Assembly (NCBI GenBank): GCA_045564915.1
Contig: JBJLGL010000001.1
Coordinates: 186,001-250,000 of the forward strand
From: JAQWRV01 sp045564915
GTDB taxonomy: Bacteria > Pseudomonadota > Alphaproteobacteria > Rhodospirillales > Rhodospirillaceae
DNA length: 64,000 nucleotides
Direction of reading: 5' to 3'
The notes beneath the pieces are model-generated. The model saw only the letters and a list, made by a program, of their open reading frames with translations, was not told the DNA's origin and ran no database searches. The position numbers were made by a program, and so were the translations under genes. Below, piece after piece: positions 17,966 to 25,877 of the stretch. Within the stretch, counting starts at the first letter, position 1. Each line of letters begins with the position of its first letter.

Positions 17966-18526
17966 ATGCCCCTTCCCCCCCCATCAAATGAGCGAGAGCT
18001 TCTGCATAACCGAACGATTGAGTGTAGGGGTTATCGTCGTTCGGATGGATTGTGGGATATAGAAGGTTGGCTAACCGATACAAAAACCTACAATTTCCCG
18101 AATAGAGATCGGACGGAGATCAAAGCGGGGGAAGCCTTGCACGGGCTAGGTATCCGCATAACCATCGATGACAAAATGGTTATCCGGGATTGCGTCGCTG
18201 TGACTGATTTTAGCCCGTTCAGCCTTTGTGGTGATATCACCCCTAAATTCAAGGAGCTAATTGGTTTACGCATTACGCAAGGACTGACGAAAAATGTCCA
18301 GGAACGCCTTGGTGGCATCAACGGTTGCACGCATCTTGTTGAGCTGATTAAACCTATCGCAACCACTGCTTTCCAGACATTAGTGGGTCAACGGATGGAC
18401 AAACTTAGTATCGCTATTAAGTCCGGTACGCTACGCAAGCCGCCAGTAATAGATACCTGCCATGCTTGGGCGAGCAATAGTCCAATTACAAAGCGTGAAT
18501 TCCCCGACTTTTACACTGAATCCTAG
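17966..18526 (+). CDS. DUF2889 family protein
   Basis: A 186-residue soluble protein of the DUF2889 family, recognised from the N-terminal HNRTIECRGYRRSDGLWDIE near 15-34, LTDTKTY near 36, GEALHGLGIRITID near 51-64, and the C-terminal GCTHLVELIKPIATTAFQT near 119-137 with a conserved Cys-x-His. Family members occur widely in Proteobacteria, sometimes beside aromatic-degradation genes, but have no established activity. It is convergent with bolA with only 21 nt between stops. Confidence 0.8.
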   Translation: MPLPPPSNERELLHNRTIECRGYRRSDGLWDIEGWLTDTKTYNFPNRDRTEIKAGEALHGLGIRITIDDKMVIRDCVAVTDFSPFSLCGDITPKFKELIGLRITQGLTKNVQERLGGINGCTHLVELIKPIATTAFQTLVGQRMDKLSIAIKSGTLRKPPVIDTCHAWASNSPITKREFPDFYTES

Positions 18527-18547
18527 AAGGAAAAGCTGATAGTTGAT

Positions 18548-18832
18548 TTAGCTATTTAATTCCAACTCGGTTAGCGTTGTAAGGGAAAGGGCATGAACTC
18601 TTTCTTTCAATTCTGAAGCCAGAATTGCATATATGCGTCGATGACGAGCAACTCGAGTTTCACCGTCAAAAGCGTCTGAAACAATGCGAATACTAAAATG
18701 AGTTTCACCCCTCCCATCGATATGTGCCCCAGCATGCCCTGCATGAAGATGCGAATCGTCACTAATGACAAGCTCAACCGGGGACAAAGCGGTAGAAAGC
18801 TTTTTCTGAATGCGGTCTCTATATTCTGCCAC
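18548..18832 (-). CDS. bolA: BolA family protein
   Basis: A 94-residue BolA/IbaG-type protein; partners of monothiol glutaredoxins in iron-sulfur trafficking. The core HLHAGHAGAHIDGRGETHFS carries the conserved His residues, followed by FDGETRVARHRRIYAIL and a C-terminal helix with HALSLTTLT. The frame extends upstream to a TTG at 18883, but that adds 17 residues foreign to the family; GTG at 18832, preceded by GGAG, gives the usual N-terminus (AEYRDRIQKKLSTAL), so I chose it. It is divergent from the J-domain gene. Confidence 0.9.
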   Translation of the reverse strand: MAEYRDRIQKKLSTALSPVELVISDDSHLHAGHAGAHIDGRGETHFSIRIVSDAFDGETRVARHRRIYAILASELKERVHALSLTTLTELELNS

Positions 18833-18944
18833 GGTTCTTAACGCTCCAAGCGTGCAGTTGGGTGCAATTATGATATTTAGCAAGCATACTTCTATTCAAG
18901 AAGCAATATTGCCCTACTAAGATTCAATACCGATACTATAGCCT

Positions 18945-19520
18945 ATGAGAAATACTTTTCATTATCCTGATCACCTAAAACGGTCGGACCCCGATAGAAA
19001 CCCTAATGACCAGCGATGTCACTGGGAGGGTTGTGTTGAAAGAGGGGAGTATCGCGCTCCAAAGGATAGGACCTTAAAGGATTACTACATTTTCTGCCTT
19101 GAACATGTTCGTATTTATAATGCCCAGTGGAATTTCCACGAAGGGTTGGGTGAGGACGAAATAGAGCAGGAATTCAAGAATGCTGCCACATGGGAACGAC
19201 CCACTTGGAAAATAGGCCAACAACCATTATCAAGACAAAGCTGGCAAAATATATTTGACCCCTTGGAGCTCTTGCAAGATGTAAACGACGTCAAAAGCGC
19301 GGCAGAATGCAGCCGCTCTGCACAAACTGATGGAGAATTAAATGCTCGCCAAGTTTTTGGATTGCAAGGGCATGTTACAGGTGGCTCACTTAAGGCAAGA
19401 TATAAAGAGCTTGTGAAAATCCACCATCCAGATGCCAATGGAGGCGCTGAGGAGGCCGAAGATAAAATGAAGTCTATTAATGCCGCCTATCAAACATTGC
19501 GCGCGTCGCTAATTGATTGA
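18945..19520 (+). CDS. J-domain protein with an N-terminal Cys-rich segment
   Basis: A 191-residue protein with a C-terminal J domain: RQVFGLQGHVTGGSLKARYK near 136-155, the HPD motif in IHHPDANGG near 159-167, and a final helix (INAAYQTLRASL). The N-terminal half holds RCHWEGCVERGEYRAP near 24-39 and FCLEHVRIYN near 51-60, which together offer CxxxxC...CxxH and could bind a metal (inference). Proteins of this build commonly sit just upstream of cobS-cobT in alphaproteobacteria, as here with one SDR gene between. It probably recruits Hsp70 to a specific client; the client is unknown. Confidence 0.85.
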   Translation: MRNTFHYPDHLKRSDPDRNPNDQRCHWEGCVERGEYRAPKDRTLKDYYIFCLEHVRIYNAQWNFHEGLGEDEIEQEFKNAATWERPTWKIGQQPLSRQSWQNIFDPLELLQDVNDVKSAAECSRSAQTDGELNARQVFGLQGHVTGGSLKARYKELVKIHHPDANGGAEEAEDKMKSINAAYQTLRASLID

Positions 19521-19580
19521 TCTTGGCATCTGCAATCTAGAGATATCGTCATATTAGATATAGGGAAATAAAACCTTGAT

Positions 19581-20372
19581 ATGGATTTAGAACTCAAAAA
19601 TAAGATCGCTTTGGTGACTGGTGGCAGTAGAGGGCTAGGAGCGGCAACGTCAGCAGCACTAGCAGAAGAAGGCGCCACAATAGCAATTACAGCCCGCGAT
19701 GAAAAAGCCCTAGAAGTTCAAGTCCATAAATTGACCGAGACTTATGGTGTTAAAGCAATCTCCATACCAAGCGATCTGACCGCACCACATGCCGCCGAAA
19801 CAGTGGTGCAAAGTGTCGTTAAAACCCTTGGACCGATTGATGTACTTGTCAATTCCGCCGGCGCGTCACAAGGTGGGATGTTTTGGGAAATACCCGATCA
19901 CGTTTGGCATGATAGCGTCGAACTTAAAGTGATGGGTACCGTGCGAATGATTCGTGCTGTAATCCCAGGAATGATTGAGCATAGTGCTGGAAGAATCGTG
20001 AATATTATTGGTAATACAGGTATGCAGCCGTCGCCGCGCCTACTTCCAGGATCAGCAGCAAACGCAGCCCTCTTGGCAATCACCCGTGGATTAGCGGAGG
20101 ACTTGGCACCACACAATATTGTAATTAATGCCTTAAACCCAGGCCCAACACGCACGGAACGTTGGGATACGTTGATGGGCCGTCTAGCCGAAAGCTCAGG
20201 TCGTTCAGTGGATGCCGTTGAGCGTGACTATACCGAGCAGATACCAATGGAAAGACTTGCCTCACCGAAAGAAATTGGTCGTTTGGCTGCCTTTCTGGCC
20301 TCCCCTTCAGCAGCCAACATGACTGGTTCATGTCTAACCGCTGATGGTGGGTGGACAAAAGGGATTGGTTAA
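19581..20372 (+). CDS. Divergent SDR-family protein lacking the catalytic Tyr/Lys
   Basis: A 263-residue Rossmann-fold protein of the short-chain dehydrogenase superfamily. The cofactor motif GGSRGLG near 14-20 and NSAGASQGG near 91-99 are intact. At the active site the usual YxxxK is replaced: the sequence reads LLPGSAANAALLAITRGLAE, putting Gly 157 where Tyr and Asn 161 where Lys are expected. The C-terminal end (NMTGSCLTADGGWTKGIG) is normal for the family. It may use different chemistry or only bind nucleotide. It lies between the J-domain gene and cobS on the same strand; a link to either is inference. Confidence 0.88.
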   Translation: MDLELKNKIALVTGGSRGLGAATSAALAEEGATIAITARDEKALEVQVHKLTETYGVKAISIPSDLTAPHAAETVVQSVVKTLGPIDVLVNSAGASQGGMFWEIPDHVWHDSVELKVMGTVRMIRAVIPGMIEHSAGRIVNIIGNTGMQPSPRLLPGSAANAALLAITRGLAEDLAPHNIVINALNPGPTRTERWDTLMGRLAESSGRSVDAVERDYTEQIPMERLASPKEIGRLAAFLASPSAANMTGSCLTADGGWTKGIG

Positions 20373-20457
20373 CAGGCAGAGCTGATTCTAGCTAAGAGTT
20401 TATTCACCGTCACCAGGGGTCAGAATATAACGCTGGCCTGAGATAAGGACCTATCCA

Positions 20458-21441
20458 ATGGCTGCTGAAAACAAAAAAATGACTGGACACCCTGATAGTA
20501 CCGTTAGTGTCAAGGACATCTTTGGCTTCCAAACGGCAATGACTGTGCCAGCTTTCAGCTCCCCTGATGAACATGTACCAAATCTTGACCCCTCGTACCA
20601 ATTCGACCCTGACACTACAATGGCAATCTTGGCAGGTTTTGGTCATAACCGCCGGGTGATGATTCAGGGTTATCACGGCACAGGAAAATCGACGCATATT
20701 GAACAGGTAGCTGCACGACTCAATTGGCCATGTTTGCGGGTAAATCTCGACAGCCATATCAGTCGGATCGATTTAGTTGGTAAGGATGCTATTGTGATTC
20801 GAGAGGGCTTACAAGTTACCGAGTTTCGTGAAGGTATTCTGCCCTGGGCGCTGCAAAACCCGATTGCATTGGTATTTGACGAATATGATGCCGGCCGCCC
20901 TGATGTGATGTTTGTCATCCAGCGTGTCTTGGAAGTCGAAGGCCGTTTGACGCTTCTTGATCAGAACAAGGTTATTACACCGCATCCTTTTTTCCGTTTG
21001 TTCTCAACAGCAAATACTGTTGGCTTAGGCGATACAACCGGGCTCTATCACGGTACACAACAAATTAATCAAGGCCAGATGGATCGTTGGAATGTAGTGG
21101 CGACGCTTAACTACTTAGAACATGACACCGAGGTCGATATCGTTTTGTCAAAAGTACCAGCCTATAATACAGATGAGGGCAGACAGACTTTGTCTGCGAT
21201 GGTCAAGGTTGCTGATTTGTCAAGGATAGGATTTATGTCAGGTGACATTTCCACTGTCATGTCCCCCCGTACGGTTATTACTTGGGCAGAAAATACTAGT
21301 ATTTTCGACGATATATCGTTCGCATTTAGAGTAACGTTTCTAAATAAATGTGACGAAACAGAGCGTCCTGTTGTGGCCGAGTATTATCAGCGTTGTTTTG
21401 GAGAAGAATTACCAGATTCTGTCGCTCAAACGGTCGATTAG
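20458..21441 (+). CDS. cobS: Aerobic cobaltochelatase subunit CobS
   Basis: The AAA+ ATPase subunit of the CobN-CobS-CobT complex, which inserts cobalt into hydrogenobyrinate a,c-diamide in aerobic cobalamin synthesis. The 327-residue protein has Walker A GYHGTGKSTHIEQ near 72-84, Walker B ALVFDEYDAG near 137-146, and a sensor region FRLFSTANTVGLGDTTGLYHG near 179-199. An AAGGA ribosome-binding site precedes the ATG. cobT follows after 14 nt. cobN is not in this window, and no cobalamin-riboswitch-like element is evident upstream. Confidence 0.95.
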   Translation: MAAENKKMTGHPDSTVSVKDIFGFQTAMTVPAFSSPDEHVPNLDPSYQFDPDTTMAILAGFGHNRRVMIQGYHGTGKSTHIEQVAARLNWPCLRVNLDSHISRIDLVGKDAIVIREGLQVTEFREGILPWALQNPIALVFDEYDAGRPDVMFVIQRVLEVEGRLTLLDQNKVITPHPFFRLFSTANTVGLGDTTGLYHGTQQINQGQMDRWNVVATLNYLEHDTEVDIVLSKVPAYNTDEGRQTLSAMVKVADLSRIGFMSGDISTVMSPRTVITWAENTSIFDDISFAFRVTFLNKCDETERPVVAEYYQRCFGEELPDSVAQTVD

Positions 21442-21455
21442 AGTAAGAACCCCCT

Positions 21456-23384
21456 ATGGCACTACATCAACCTACTGACAAAGGCTTAAAGTCGGCCCAA
21501 GGCGAAAAGTTACCGGCACGAGCAGAGTCCTTAAAGAATTCTACAACCGCTGCAGTAAGGGCTCTGTCAGGACGGCCTGATACCAGCGTATCTTTCACAA
21601 CGCTTAGGAATAACCAGAAAGGCAGTAAACAAGAAGCTAACATCAATCTACCCCTGCCCCCATCTAGATTAACACTAGAAAACGTTATCCGGCTCCGGGG
21701 CTCGGCGGATGCGGGCGCTATGCGGCTTCGCTTCCATAGTGATAAAATACATCAACAGCGAATGCCTCACGGTAAAGATGCTATAGACGTATATAACACA
21801 ATGGAACAAACCCGGGTCGAAGTACTGGGCGCTAAAAACTACAAAGGGGTATCGAGCAACCTCGCACAAGCACTTGAACAGCGATTAGCCCTCGAGGGAT
21901 ACCAGATGGCTCAATCTTCTACACAAGTGCAAGTTCCTGACGCCCTTAAGGTAATGATTCACGCGCGTTGCGGAGAATTAGAAATAGGTGAAGCGGGCGC
22001 GCATGTTCTGGATGTCGCCGAACGGACCTACAATGATGCCCTTACACCATATTTGGATAGACTTGCTGATTCGCTAGAGAGCCAAGAATCCTTTTCTAAT
22101 ATTTTGCGCGAGATAATTGAAAAGCTCAACCTTGAGAAGGATGACGGTGGGCGCGATCTTTCAGAGCAAGAAAGTCCTGATAGCAATGAAGGGGCTGATC
22201 CTAAGTCAGAAAATGACGAGGGCGAAGATGAAGGGCAAGAACAGTCTGAACCTGAATCAGGAGAATCAGAACCCCACATTGGTAGTTCAGAAGATAACCT
22301 TCAATCTTCCGAAACTAGCGAAGATCTATCCGTGCCATTTGCAATGGAGTCATCAGAAGAACCAGGACAGGAAGGCCAAGAGCTATTCACTAAACAAGGT
22401 AATAATAGAGCTGCCAATAGCGAGCGTTACCGCGTTTTCACCTCGGAATATGATCAGGTGGAAGGTGCGGAAAAACTATGTGATGCAGATGAATTGTCGC
22501 GCTTGAGGCTACAACTAGACCGTCAGCTTGCCCATATGCAAAGTGTGGTTACACGGTTAGCCAATCGACTACAACGGAAGCTCATGGCGCAACAGGTTAG
22601 AAGCTGGGAGTTTGACCTTGAGGAAGGATTGCTTGATACAAGTCGACTCGCTCGGATTGTTGCTAATCCGCTCTACTCACTTTCCTTCAAACGTGAAAAA
22701 GAGATGGAGTTCCGGGACACTGTAGTCACATTATTGATAGATAACTCGGGATCAATGCGTGGGCGGCCGATTACCATAGCAGCCATGAGTGCTGACATTC
22801 TAGCTCGAACCCTTGAGCGTTGTGGCGTAAAAGTCGAAATTCTTGGCTTTACTACTAGCCAGTGGAAAGGCGGAAAAACCCGCAGAAAATGGGTCGATGG
22901 GGGTAAGTCAGCACACCCCGGAAGACTAAATGACTTGCGGCACATTATTTATAAGGCCGCCGATACGCCCTGGCGGCGTGCACGAAAGAATCTTGGACTT
23001 ATGCTTCGTGAAGGTATTTTAAAAGAAAACATTGATGGAGAGGCACTTGCTTGGGCTCATAACAGGCTTCTCGGTCGCATAGAAGCGCGTCGCATATTGA
23101 TGGTGATTTCAGATGGTGCACCAGTAGATGACTCAACTTTATCAGTGAATCCAGGGAACTATCTTGAGAAGCATTTACGCCATGTCATAAGATTCATTGA
23201 AACACGTTCAAGCGTGCGCCTGCTTGCAATTGGTATTGGCCATGACGTCAAACGTTACTATCGCCGCGCCGTAACGCTTATGGACGTCAATGATTTAGGT
23301 GGTGCAGTTATGACCCAATTGACTGACCTATTTGATGAAGACCGCCCCACAAGTAGGCCTGGGCCCGCTCCAATAGTGTTTTAG
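21456..23384 (+). CDS. cobT: Aerobic cobaltochelatase subunit CobT
   Basis: The partner of CobS in the cobaltochelatase AAA+ module. The 642-residue protein contains an N-terminal helical domain (residues 1 to about 220), a strongly acidic linker of about 230-300 rich in Glu/Asp/Ser/Gln, and a C-terminal von Willebrand A domain with the MIDAS motif LIDNSGSMRGRPI near 426-438 and VISDGAPVDD near 550. This arrangement parallels the D subunit of magnesium chelatase. It is probably cotranscribed with cobS. Confidence 0.95.
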   Translation: MALHQPTDKGLKSAQGEKLPARAESLKNSTTAAVRALSGRPDTSVSFTTLRNNQKGSKQEANINLPLPPSRLTLENVIRLRGSADAGAMRLRFHSDKIHQQRMPHGKDAIDVYNTMEQTRVEVLGAKNYKGVSSNLAQALEQRLALEGYQMAQSSTQVQVPDALKVMIHARCGELEIGEAGAHVLDVAERTYNDALTPYLDRLADSLESQESFSNILREIIEKLNLEKDDGGRDLSEQESPDSNEGADPKSENDEGEDEGQEQSEPESGESEPHIGSSEDNLQSSETSEDLSVPFAMESSEEPGQEGQELFTKQGNNRAANSERYRVFTSEYDQVEGAEKLCDADELSRLRLQLDRQLAHMQSVVTRLANRLQRKLMAQQVRSWEFDLEEGLLDTSRLARIVANPLYSLSFKREKEMEFRDTVVTLLIDNSGSMRGRPITIAAMSADILARTLERCGVKVEILGFTTSQWKGGKTRRKWVDGGKSAHPGRLNDLRHIIYKAADTPWRRARKNLGLMLREGILKENIDGEALAWAHNRLLGRIEARRILMVISDGAPVDDSTLSVNPGNYLEKHLRHVIRFIETRSSVRLLAIGIGHDVKRYYRRAVTLMDVNDLGGAVMTQLTDLFDEDRPTSRPGPAPIVF

Positions 23385-23622
23385 TCCGAAACGAGTACTC
23401 TAGTGAGGGTTTAGAGGCTTGTAGAGGTATTGCAAATATTTCGCTGGACCAATGAAACGCCATAGCAGGTTAAGCAAATATCAACCATGTATCCGCGAAC
23501 TTGCTTCTCTCAGCATCGGTCCATCAGCACAGAGTCATATCAGGATATAATTTCGGAGATTTAATGCACAACAAATAAAGGTCCACTTCTCGGGCCTCTT
23601 TGACTACATCAAGAATGGTGGA
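23385..23622. other. Convergent intergenic region between cobT and rpmB
   Basis: About 240 nt without a convincing gene. An inverted repeat GTCCAC (23581-23586) / GTGGAC (23618-23623) touches the rpmB stop codon; on the rpmB strand it is followed by CTTTATTTG and might act as a weak terminator, but the loop of about 31 nt makes this uncertain. Nothing else stands out. Confidence 0.3.
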
Positions 23623-23913
23623 CTAAGCAGCCTTAGCTTGGATATGCTTAATCTGGCGTTTCAACTTAATAGCTTCGTCTGCTAAATCTCTGTCTGGAGA
23701 AGATAAAAGGAAAGCATCAAGACCGCCGCGCTTCTCGATGGTACGCAATGTACTCGCAGCTACCCGCAGTTTTACAGGCTTCTCTAGAACCTCACTGAAA
23801 AGCGATACGGCCTGTAGATTTGGTAAAAAGCGGCGACGGGTCTTGTTATGCGCATGACTAACGTTGTTACCGGTCAGCACTCCTTTGCCGCTTATCGAAC
23901 AGCGTCGCGACAT
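23623..23913 (-). CDS. rpmB: 50S ribosomal protein L28
   Basis: A 96-residue L28 protein of the large subunit. The start MSRRCSISGKGVLTGNNVSH is typical, followed by NKTRRRFLPNLQAVSLFSE and RVAASTLRTIEKRGGLDAFL. The frame stays open upstream to 24000, but the added 29 residues are not part of L28; ATG at 23913 has an AAGGAG ribosome-binding site and is the correct start. No zinc-binding Cys cluster beyond the single Cys is present, so it is a C-minus form. The gene lies convergent to cobT. Confidence 0.96.
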   Translation of the reverse strand: MSRRCSISGKGVLTGNNVSHAHNKTRRRFLPNLQAVSLFSEVLEKPVKLRVAASTLRTIEKRGGLDAFLLSSPDRDLADEAIKLKRQIKHIQAKAA

Positions 23914-24020
23914 AGCGTTCTCCTTAGATTTCAACCTATTAGGCCCTAGGTACTGGTGAAAGCGGGTTTTAACTGCGAGGGCTCTCTCCGTCAAGAGCAC
24001 AGAGCAGACTATTCTAATAA

Positions 24021-24482
24021 TTAGCGGCGCTTATTTGGCCCCGAATAGACCCTTTCTCCTATGTCAGCAGTTCTTTTGGGGCTGGGCCTAGCTTCCTCCA
24101 GCAGACTACGAATAACAGCCATTGCAAGATAACGGCGCGCCGGGTGGGCCAGAGCTTCATCAATAACTTTAACAGACTGCTTTAGGCGCAGTGCATGGTT
24201 TAGCGCCGCTTTGTATTCCTTCGGATCTGAGTTCACTAAGAGAGCTTTGGCCGCACCAATAGCACCAGGTATATCCGGGCGTGGTACACCGCCAATAGCA
24301 TCAGCCAAAGCGGCTTTGATTTCCACTTGCTTCAGATTACTTACTTTTTTAGCTTTAACGCGGCCTGAGTGGTCAATACCACGTGAGACTATATCACCGC
24401 TATTTACTTTTTTCCTTGTGTTCCGGATGTCATTTATAGACTTTGCACTACGCTTCTTACCCCCGAATAGAGACTTACGCAT
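24021..24482 (-). CDS. Basic protein of unknown function upstream of rpmB
   Basis: I do not recognise this 153-residue protein. It is highly basic at both ends (MRKSLFGGKKRSAKSIN; RPSPKRTADIGERVYSGPNKRR) with a helical, Ala/Leu-rich middle (EIKAALADAIGG; GAIGAAKALLVNS; ALNHALRLKQSVKVIDEAL). There is no signal peptide, membrane segment or catalytic motif. The charge and the neighbouring ribosomal gene on the same strand (107 nt downstream) would fit RNA or ribosome association, but that is inference. Codon use is like that of its neighbours. Confidence 0.6.
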   Translation of the reverse strand: MRKSLFGGKKRSAKSINDIRNTRKKVNSGDIVSRGIDHSGRVKAKKVSNLKQVEIKAALADAIGGVPRPDIPGAIGAAKALLVNSDPKEYKAALNHALRLKQSVKVIDEALAHPARRYLAMAVIRSLLEEARPSPKRTADIGERVYSGPNKRR

Positions 24483-24814
24483 TAGATTTTACCCAGTTTA
24501 GAAAGATCTTAGTCATATCAACCAGTATGCCTAAATTAAGTGTATTCGCCTAACAGGGATAACAGAAGCATTCGCAAGAATACTAAGGTCTAGTCTTTTC
24601 GGCTCAATTTTTTCATTGATAATACCTGACTTTGGAATTCGATATACTATCCCAACGCGAGAGAATTAGCTGATTTGCAGGCCGTTATGGCCACATACAG
24701 CAACCCATTACTACATATTTGTTCTTCATTAATCTCTGATATGGTTGACAATTAAGAGCCGTTTCTCAAGGATGCGCGCCGCTTGACTTCGGAAAGTACT
24801 GGTTTGGATCGACA
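24483..24814. other. Divergent intergenic region ahead of accA
   Basis: About 330 nt between the divergent basic-protein gene and accA. I see no RNA gene or coding frame with a plausible start. A promoter-like TTGACA occurs near the accA end (listed separately), and TATACT-like sequence is present at about 24648, without a well-placed -35 partner. Confidence 0.5.
24745..24773 (+). promoter_or_regulatory. Candidate sigma-70 promoter for accA
   Basis: A consensus -35 TTGACA at 24745-24750 is followed by a 17-nt spacer and AAGGAT at 24768-24773, a weak -10 matching three of six consensus positions. Transcription would start near 24780, about 35 nt before the accA ATG. Based on sequence match only. 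Confidence 0.3.
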
Positions 24815-25768
24815 ATGCATTTTCTCGAGTTTGAAAAGCCGATTGCTGAGATTGAAGGAAAGATTGCTGAATTACGCCACATGGGCGATGGCGGCGGTAT
24901 AAATATCGCTGAAGAAGTCTCAAGGCTTCAAGGCAAAATCGATAAAGACCTCAAAACCACCTATGCCAAGTTAACGCCCTGGCAAAAGACCCAAGTCGCC
25001 CGACACCCAGACCGTCCACATTGTCTTGAATATATATCCGCACTTATTACAGGTTTTTTGCCCTTAGCCGGGGATCGTAACTACTCGGAAGATACGGCAG
25101 TTATAGGTGGCTTAGGACGGTTCCAGGGCCAGTCCGTTATGGTGATTGGGCAAGAAAAGGGAAAGGATACGGAGACACGCCTTCAGCACAATTTTGGAAT
25201 GGCTAGACCCGAAGGATATCGAAAAGCCCGCCGCCTCATGAAACTCGCTGACCGCTTTTCAATACCCATATTAACATTTGTCGATACTGCCGGAGCTTAT
25301 CCTGGCGTGGGAGCCGAGGAGCGTGGCCAAGCCGAAGCCATAGCTAGATGTATTGAGACTTGCCTAGATGTCCGCGTGCCAATCATAAGCTTGGTGATTG
25401 GTGAAGGCGGGTCTGGCGGCGCCATAGCTTTAGCTACCGGCAATACAATACTGATGCTCGAGCATTCAATCTACTCTGTGATATCACCGGAAGGCTGTGC
25501 TTCAATCTTATGGCGTGACGGAGATCAAGCTAAGTCCGCTGCAGAAGCATTAAGATTAACAGCGCAAGATCTTGCTGAATTAGAAGTGATTGACGGCATC
25601 ATTGTAGAACCGATTGGGGGGGCACACCGTAATCATGAAGAAATTTTTTCTAAAGTAAGAGAGTCCATTGCCAAACACTTACATGAATTACTCCCTATCG
25701 AAGGTGGTCAGCTTCGCGCCCGCAGACGAGAAAAGTATATAGCAATCGGACGCCATACAGAAAACTGA
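24815..25768 (+). CDS. accA: Acetyl-CoA carboxylase carboxyltransferase subunit alpha
   Basis: The alpha half of the carboxyltransferase that moves CO2 from carboxybiotin to acetyl-CoA, giving malonyl-CoA for fatty acid synthesis. The 317-residue protein starts MHFLEFEKPIAEIEGKI, typical of proteobacterial AccA. It shows DRPHCLEYISALI near 67, GRNYSEDTAVIGGLGRFQG-like sequence near 86-104 (here GDRNYSEDTAV), PILTFVDTAGAYPGVGAEERG near 151-171, and IGEGGSGGAIALA near 196-208 for the CoA/oxyanion pocket. accB, accC and accD are not in the window. Confidence 0.96.
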   Translation: MHFLEFEKPIAEIEGKIAELRHMGDGGGINIAEEVSRLQGKIDKDLKTTYAKLTPWQKTQVARHPDRPHCLEYISALITGFLPLAGDRNYSEDTAVIGGLGRFQGQSVMVIGQEKGKDTETRLQHNFGMARPEGYRKARRLMKLADRFSIPILTFVDTAGAYPGVGAEERGQAEAIARCIETCLDVRVPIISLVIGEGGSGGAIALATGNTILMLEHSIYSVISPEGCASILWRDGDQAKSAAEALRLTAQDLAELEVIDGIIVEPIGGAHRNHEEIFSKVRESIAKHLHELLPIEGGQLRARRREKYIAIGRHTEN

Positions 25769-25877
25769 TCATGCGTGTCTTGATTTCTCTTCCACAGTGG
25801 GTAGCGCTCTATAACTGAGCCTGAGCGCAAGGTCTTATTCTCTACACTGCTCACTTTTCCCGGGAACACGAAATAAG

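Noticed and set aside
20373..20457. Cobalamin riboswitch before cobS
   Set aside because: The 85-nt gap is too short for one and lacks any B12-box-like element I can recognise.
22117..22506. 129-codon plus-strand ORF inside cobT
   Set aside because: It is a frame-shifted shadow of the acidic linker region of cobT, whose own frame is intact.
23914..24000. Upstream extension of the rpmB reading frame
   Set aside because: L28 begins MSRRC; the ATG at 23913 has its own ribosome-binding site.
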